Shown: positions 14,924 through 18,449 of the stretch, piece by piece
How positions within the stretch are numbered: position 1 is the first letter of the stretch
How the letters are laid out: the number at the start of each line of letters is the position of its first letter
DNA from: Candidatus Omnitrophota bacterium
GTDB lineage: Bacteria; Omnitrophota; Gorgyraeia; Gorgyraeales; Gorgyraeaceae
Assembly: GCA_026387215.1 (NCBI GenBank)
Contig: JAPLMC010000098.1
Location: forward strand, 1-18,449
DNA length: 18,449 bases
Reading direction: 5' to 3'
Position numbers and translations under genes: made by a program
Notes under the pieces: generated by a model
Databases searched by the model: none
What the model saw: the letters and a program-made list of their open reading frames with translations, nothing else
Told to the model about the DNA's origin: nothing

Positions 14924-15577
14924 ATGATAGTTACTAAGAAAAAACCAATTGAAGAGATTTTAAAGGCGCTTGGCCCTGCGTCAAAAATTTTTATAATAGG
15001 ATGTGGAGATTGCGCAAGTACATGCAAGACAGGCGGAGAAAAAGAAATTTTTGAAACAATTTCTGCGCTTGAGGCAAATGGCAAAAGCGTCACAGGGTGG
15101 GCTATTCCTGATTCTCCATGTATAGCAAGTCAGACAAAGCTCCATTTTGCTAAAAATAAAAAAATGATAGATGAAGCAGAAGCGTTTTTAGTTCTTTCGT
15201 GCGGTTTGGGCGCTCAGTCTGTACTGGATAATGACAGAAATAAAAGGCCGGTTTACATAGGCTGTGATACTATATTTGGGGCTGTGCTGGACGCCACAGG
15301 TAACGGATTTTTTGAAAGATGTGCTATGTGCGGAGAGTGCGTTCTGAATATTACAGCAGGGATATGTCCTGTGACAAGATGCGCAAAAGGTCTTTTGAAC
15401 GGGCCGTGCGGCGGCTCCAACAAAGGCAAATGCGAGGTTGATAAAAATAAGGACTGCGCTTGGATATTGATTTACAACAGGTTGAAAGATTTAAACAAGC
15501 TGGATGGTTTGAAAAGCGTAAAACCGGCAAAGGATTATTCTAAAATAGCTAGGCCAAGAGAAGTGATTATTAATTAG
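14924..15577 (+). CDS. MetV-like protein (methylene-THF reductase C-terminal, Cys-rich)
   Basis: Matches the methylene-tetrahydrofolate reductase C-terminal family (MetV type), known to pair with MetF in Wood-Ljungdahl organisms. Cysteine-rich motifs: GCGDCASTCKTGG near the N terminus, then CAMCGECVLNITAGICP and RCAKGLLNGPCGGS, and KDCAW. The cysteines are likely to bind a metal centre or FeS cluster. Length 217 aa is normal for MetV alone. No metF or other Wood-Ljungdahl gene is in the window. It starts one nucleotide after the tlpA-like stop, with GGAG upstream inside tlpA. Its place beside thiol-redox genes suggests an electron-transfer or thiol-linked job, but that is inference. Confidence 0.85.
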   Translation: MIVTKKKPIEEILKALGPASKIFIIGCGDCASTCKTGGEKEIFETISALEANGKSVTGWAIPDSPCIASQTKLHFAKNKKMIDEAEAFLVLSCGLGAQSVLDNDRNKRPVYIGCDTIFGAVLDATGNGFFERCAMCGECVLNITAGICPVTRCAKGLLNGPCGGSNKGKCEVDKNKDCAWILIYNRLKDLNKLDGLKSVKPAKDYSKIARPREVIIN

Positions 15578-15582
15578 AGTCG

Positions 15583-15703
15583 AACCTATTCGGCTGTGTC
15601 AGTTGGATGTCTCCGGCCAACACAGTTGGATAAAAATCCCTTGCCATATATAGTCTAGTATTATGGTGGTTCGGGATGATTTTTATTTCGTAAAAATCAG
15701 GAG
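15583..15703 (+). repeat. Compound element (hairpin 0 + A + B + RBS) before nifU
   Basis: Hairpin 0 (15587-15632): TATTCGGCTGTGT pairs with ACACAGTTGGATA over 13 bp, three G-U. Hairpin A (15637-15676): arms TCCCTTGCCA and TGGTTCGGGA, outer TCCC/GGGA, internal loop TT/TC, inner GCCA/TGGT; it is 40 nt, 2 longer than the other copies. Hairpin B (15678-15698): GATTTTTAT and GTAAAAATC around TTC, with one G-U. AGGAG (15699-15703) is next, 7 nt before the ATG. The start AACCTAT and the order match 9193-9288. Confidence 0.8.
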
Positions 15704-15710
15704 CAGCTTT

Positions 15711-16097
15711 ATGGAAAATTTTCACACGGAGTACAGCGAGAAAGTGATAGAGCATTTTAAAAACCCGAGAAACGTAGGAGAAATTCCTGACGCGGACGGA
15801 GTCGGAAATGTAGGGAACCCTATGTGCGGGGACATAATGAGGCTTTACATTAAGGTAGAGAATAATAAAATTGTGGATGCAAAATTTAAAACATTTGGGT
15901 GCGGCGCAGCCATAGCTACGAGCAGCATGGTTACAGAACTTGTTAAAGGGAAGACCATAGACGAAGCGTTGAAAATTTCAAACAGGGCTGTGGCAGAAGC
16001 GCTTGGCGGGCTTCCAAAAATAAAAATGCATTGCTCTATGCTGGCAGAAGAGGCTCTTAAGTCAGCGATAGAAGACTACCTGAAAAAGAAGAAATAG
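15711..16097 (+). CDS. NifU/IscU-type iron-sulfur cluster scaffold
   Basis: Cytoplasmic scaffold for Fe-S cluster assembly. IscU fold marks: YSEKVIEHFKNPRNVG at the N terminus, GNPMCGD (Cys39, Asp41), FKTFGCGAAIATSSM (Cys64) and KMHCSMLAEEAL (Cys108). All three ligand cysteines and the stabilising Asp are present. At 128 aa it is an IscU-length protein without NifU's central or C-terminal domains. Gene symbol iscU or nifU is a matter of convention. No cysteine desulfurase is in the window. The ATG at 15711 is preferred over an upstream ATG at 15663 that lies inside the hairpin element. The cysteine-rich MetV-like neighbour may be a client. Confidence 0.93.
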   Translation: MENFHTEYSEKVIEHFKNPRNVGEIPDADGVGNVGNPMCGDIMRLYIKVENNKIVDAKFKTFGCGAAIATSSMVTELVKGKTIDEALKISNRAVAEALGGLPKIKMHCSMLAEEALKSAIEDYLKKKK

Positions 16098-16108
16098 GGC
16101 TACCGGCT

Positions 16109-16669
16109 ATGGAAGCAAAAGAGACTGTAAGAAAAGAAATGAAAATAAAAATAAAAAGCCAAAAAGTATCAGAAAGGAGACAAAGAAGCAGGGTTGTGCA
16201 TAAAAAATTATTTCTTAATGAAAGTTTTTTGAAGTCTAAATGTGTGATGCTTTATTGTTCTAAAGGAACAGGGGAAGTAGAAACAAGACCCATAATAAAA
16301 CAGGCCCTTAAGATGGGCAAAAAAGTAGTTTTACCGGTTACGTTGGTGAGGAATAGAAATATAAAACCTGTGTATTTGAGGGATATTAAAAAATTGGGAA
16401 AAGGGCCATATGGCATTTATGAGCCAAGGGGGCCCTTAAATAGAACGCCTGCGGAGTTGAAAAATATAGACTTGGTAATAGTGCCTGGAATCGCCTTTGA
16501 CAGAAATCACAATCGCATTGGGCGCGGGAAAGGCTATTACGATAATTTTTTGAGGAGCCTTCCAAAAAAAGGCAAATCAAAGATAGGTCTTGGATTCAGA
16601 TTTCAACTGCTTGACAAGGTGCCTACCACAAAAAGAGATATCCCTCTCACTAGTGTTTTAACCGACTAA
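16109..16669 (+). CDS. fau: 5-formyltetrahydrofolate cyclo-ligase
   Basis: ATP-dependent conversion of 5-formyl-THF to methenyl-THF, which recycles inhibitory folate into the one-carbon pool. Motifs: RKEMKIKIKSQK at the N terminus, KGTGEVETRPI, KLGKGPYGIYEPRG, VIVPGIAFDRNHNRIG and the glycine-rich GRGKGYYDNFL that marks the family. Length 186 aa is standard. It follows nifU by 11 nt and precedes rny; fau next to rny is a known arrangement in several bacteria. AGGG before the ATG is a weak ribosome site. Confidence 0.92.
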   Translation: MEAKETVRKEMKIKIKSQKVSERRQRSRVVHKKLFLNESFLKSKCVMLYCSKGTGEVETRPIIKQALKMGKKVVLPVTLVRNRNIKPVYLRDIKKLGKGPYGIYEPRGPLNRTPAELKNIDLVIVPGIAFDRNHNRIGRGKGYYDNFLRSLPKKGKSKIGLGFRFQLLDKVPTTKRDIPLTSVLTD

Positions 16670-16692
16670 TGCTTTGTGGCATAAATTTTTAC

Positions 16693-16785
16693 AAGGTACA
16701 CTTGGCATAGTGCCGAGTGATCCGCATTATCAAAAAGCCAAGTCACTAGGTACTAACACGATTTTTACATAAAATAGCGGGGAGG
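16693..16785 (+). promoter_or_regulatory. Structured leader before rny
   Basis: ACTTGGC (16700-16706) can pair with GCCGAGT (16712-16718, one G-U) or with GCCAAGT (16737-16743, perfect), which are mutually exclusive. GTAC (16696-16699) and GTAC (16750-16753) can add to the longer form. Nearer the gene, ATTTT (16761-16765) pairs with AAAAT (16771-16775) before GGGGAGG (16779-16785), so it resembles a decayed hairpin B. No sigma70 promoter was found in the gap. Confidence 0.35.
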
Positions 16786-16793
16786 TGCTTAAC

Positions 16794-18365
16794 ATGAATT
16801 CGAATATTAAAATAATAATCTACGCAGTAGAAGTCTTGGTTTTTATACTAATATTTTTCGCAGGGTATTTCATAAGAAAGTTTTTCGGAGAAAAACACCT
16901 GAGGGAGATGGAGGAAAGGGCAAAGAAAAGCCTTGATAATTCCAAAAAGGAATTTGAAAACAGGAAAAAGGAAATAGAGCTGGAAGTAAAAGATGCGAAG
17001 TTCAAGATACAATCGGATTTTGAACAGACAACAAAAGACAGACGCTTTGAGCTGGCAAATGTTGAAAAAAGGCTGGTTCAGAAGGAAGAAAATATAGACA
17101 GGAAAGTGGATCTCCTTGACAGGAAAGAGAAGGACATAGGGCGCCGCGAAGGCCTTCTTGTAGACAAAGAAAGGTCTATCGAAGCACGGCATAATGAATT
17201 CTCAAGGCTTATTGAAGAAGAAAAGGCGAAACTGCAGAGGATATCCGGCTTAAGCGTTGAAGAAGCAAAAAAGCTTTTTCTGCAAAGGGTGGAAATGGAC
17301 GCTCAGAGAGAAGCTCAAATACTTTTTAAAACGATAGAAGACAGAACCAGGGAGTCTGCGGATAAAAAGGCCAAAGAGATTCTTTCGCTCAGCATGCAGA
17401 AGTGCGCTGCCGAGCATGTTGTCAATACAACTGTGTCTGTAGTGAATTTGCCAAGCGATGAGATGAAAGGGAGAATTATAGGCAGAGAAGGTCGCAATAT
17501 CCGGGCCCTTGAAATAGCCACAGGAGTAGATGTTATTATCGATGACACTCCAGAGGCTGTAATACTTTCCGGTTTTGATATTGTAAAACGCGAGATAGCA
17601 AGAATAAGTCTAGAACGGCTTCTCCAAGATGGAAGAATTCATCCTGGTCGCATCGAAGAAGTTGTTAATAAAGTCAAACAGGAAATGGAAGTAACTATTA
17701 AGGAAGAAGGAGAGAAAACTATTTTTGAAATAGGGCTTCAGAAGGTTCATCCTGAAATAGTCAGGTTAATCGGCAGGCTGAAATACAGGACTAGCTATGG
17801 CCAAAATGCGCTTCAGCATATGAAAGAAGTAAGCGTTATTATGGGCGTTATGGCAGGAGAACTAAATTTGGATGTAACTCTTGCAAAAAGAATAGGTCTT
17901 TTGCACGACATAGGGAAAGCAGTGACTCATGAAGTGGAAGGCCCGCACGCAAAGATAGGTGCAGACCTGGCTAAAAAATACGGCGAGGGGCCTGATATTA
18001 TAAATGCTATAGCGTCTCATCACGAAGAGGAAGTGCCAGGGACTATTTACGCAGTGCTTTTGCAGGCTGCGGATGCTGTCAGCGCCACAAGGCCTGGAGC
18101 TAGGCGCGAATCCCTTGAGAATTATATAAAGCGCCTTGAAAAACTGGAAGCTATTGCCGACTCATTCAAAGGCGTTGAGAAGGCATTTGCAATACAGGCT
18201 GGAAGAGAGATAAGAGTAGTTGTACAACCTGACAGGATAAGCGATCTTCAGGCAATGGGCTTAGCTAGAGAGATAACAAAAAAAATAGAAGAAGGCCTTG
18301 AGTATCCTGGACAGATAAGAGTTACAGTGATACGCGAAACAAGAGCGGTAGAGTACGCTAAATAA
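16794..18365 (+). CDS. rny: Ribonuclease Y
   Basis: Membrane-anchored endoribonuclease that starts bulk mRNA decay. From the ATG at 16794 it has 523 aa: a membrane segment (about 8-24, IYAVEVLVFILIFFAGYF), a long charged coiled coil (about 30-200), a KH domain (GRIIGREGRNIRALE from 226, then VDVIIDDTPEAVILSG), and an HD domain with LLHDIGKAVTHEVEGPH (HD at 371-372) and ASHHEE. Length and order match the family. The GTG at 16785 is inside the Shine-Dalgarno (GGGGAGG), so the ATG 8 nt after it is used. ymdB follows, as in B. subtilis. Confidence 0.96.
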   Translation: MNSNIKIIIYAVEVLVFILIFFAGYFIRKFFGEKHLREMEERAKKSLDNSKKEFENRKKEIELEVKDAKFKIQSDFEQTTKDRRFELANVEKRLVQKEENIDRKVDLLDRKEKDIGRREGLLVDKERSIEARHNEFSRLIEEEKAKLQRISGLSVEEAKKLFLQRVEMDAQREAQILFKTIEDRTRESADKKAKEILSLSMQKCAAEHVVNTTVSVVNLPSDEMKGRIIGREGRNIRALEIATGVDVIIDDTPEAVILSGFDIVKREIARISLERLLQDGRIHPGRIEEVVNKVKQEMEVTIKEEGEKTIFEIGLQKVHPEIVRLIGRLKYRTSYGQNALQHMKEVSVIMGVMAGELNLDVTLAKRIGLLHDIGKAVTHEVEGPHAKIGADLAKKYGEGPDIINAIASHHEEEVPGTIYAVLLQAADAVSATRPGARRESLENYIKRLEKLEAIADSFKGVEKAFAIQAGREIRVVVQPDRISDLQAMGLAREITKKIEEGLEYPGQIRVTVIRETRAVEYAK

Positions 18366-18379
18366 TAAACTTTAGTAAA

Positions 18380-18417
18380 CCGTGTCCGGATATGCGATTG
18401 GGACGTGGTTGAGGTGG
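18380..18417 (+). promoter_or_regulatory. Hairpin and RBS before ymdB
   Basis: CCGTGTCC (18380-18387) pairs with GGACGTGG (18401-18408), two G-U. GAGGTGG (18411-18417) lies 6 nt before the ATG at 18424. Unrelated in sequence to hairpin B, but in a similar place. No T-run follows. Confidence 0.35.
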
Positions 18418-18423
18418 TAAGAA

Positions 18424-18449
18424 ATGAGAATTCTATTAATCGGCGATAT
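18424..18449 (+). CDS. ymdB: YmdB-like metallophosphoesterase (partial, runs off the window)
   Basis: The window ends after the start MRILLIGD, which matches the first residues of the YmdB/TIGR00282 metallophosphoesterase family (GD starts the metal-binding site). GAGGTGG is 6 nt upstream. Position directly after rny is the well-known rny-ymdB pairing. Only eight full codons are visible, so the call rests on context. Confidence 0.65.

Noticed and set aside
15663..15710. ATG at 15663 as the nifU start
   Set aside because: It lies inside hairpin A, would add a 16-residue extension encoded by the repeat, and has no ribosome site; the ATG at 15711 has AGGAG 7 nt upstream.
16670..16793. 6S RNA gene between fau and rny
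   Set aside because: 6S RNA is often near fau, but this gap is only 124 nt and the foldable part about 60 nt, too short for the long rod with a central bubble.

Overview
The window is an AT-rich bacterial chromosome segment with tightly packed genes, almost all on the + strand. One minus-strand gene (a SurA/PpiD-like chaperone) breaks the series. Gene content and fusions are those of a Gram-negative-type bacterium. My best guess is a candidate phylum such as Omnitrophota, but this is inference from gene style (PurS-PurL fusion, Sua5-phosphatase fusion, MetV-like orphan) and no marker gene here proves it.

Layout. 1-6441: de novo purine genes purSL-purQ-purM-purD-purE. 6452-9192: Sua5/YwlC fused to a YwlE-like low-molecular-weight phosphatase, then rpiB and glyA, an order that echoes the ywlC-ywlE-ywlF-glyA region of Bacillus subtilis. 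9295-9753: nrdR. 9807-11382 (minus): envelope peptidyl-prolyl isomerase-like chaperone, convergent with nrdR and divergent from polX. 11514-13220: PHP-type DNA polymerase X. 13337-15577: a promoter-led unit with a small membrane protein, ccdA, a TlpA-type thioredoxin and a MetV-like methylene-THF reductase C-terminal protein. 15711-18449: NifU/IscU scaffold, 5-formyl-THF cyclo-ligase, RNase Y and the first codons of ymdB. One-carbon folate chemistry links many genes: purine synthesis uses formyl-THF, GlyA makes methylene-THF, and the MetV-like and Fau proteins handle other folate forms.

The most unusual feature is a dispersed structured repeat. Seven copies of a hairpin (hairpin A, 38 nt in six copies, 40 nt in one) share a 4-bp outer stem, an all-pyrimidine 2x2 internal loop and a 4-bp inner stem whose bases differ between copies but stay paired. 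Five copies fill intergenic gaps ahead of purM, purE, nrdR, tlpA and nifU; each is followed by a second AT-rich hairpin (B, UUC loop) that touches the Shine-Dalgarno sequence. Two copies lie inside the purL coding sequence without breaking it; there hairpin A is followed by CAGG (42 bp in all) and flanked by tandem heptamers. A second 38-nt inverted repeat family (AAACTTGACA ends) has three copies in both orientations.

Three genes carry single frameshifts that a simple indel would restore to full length: glyA (4-bp TACA duplication), the SurA-like gene (A9 run) and the small gene before ccdA (short G run). These may be true mutations, slippage sites or uncorrected sequence errors; the sequence alone cannot say which. 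No rRNA, tRNA, CRISPR array or insertion sequence was seen.
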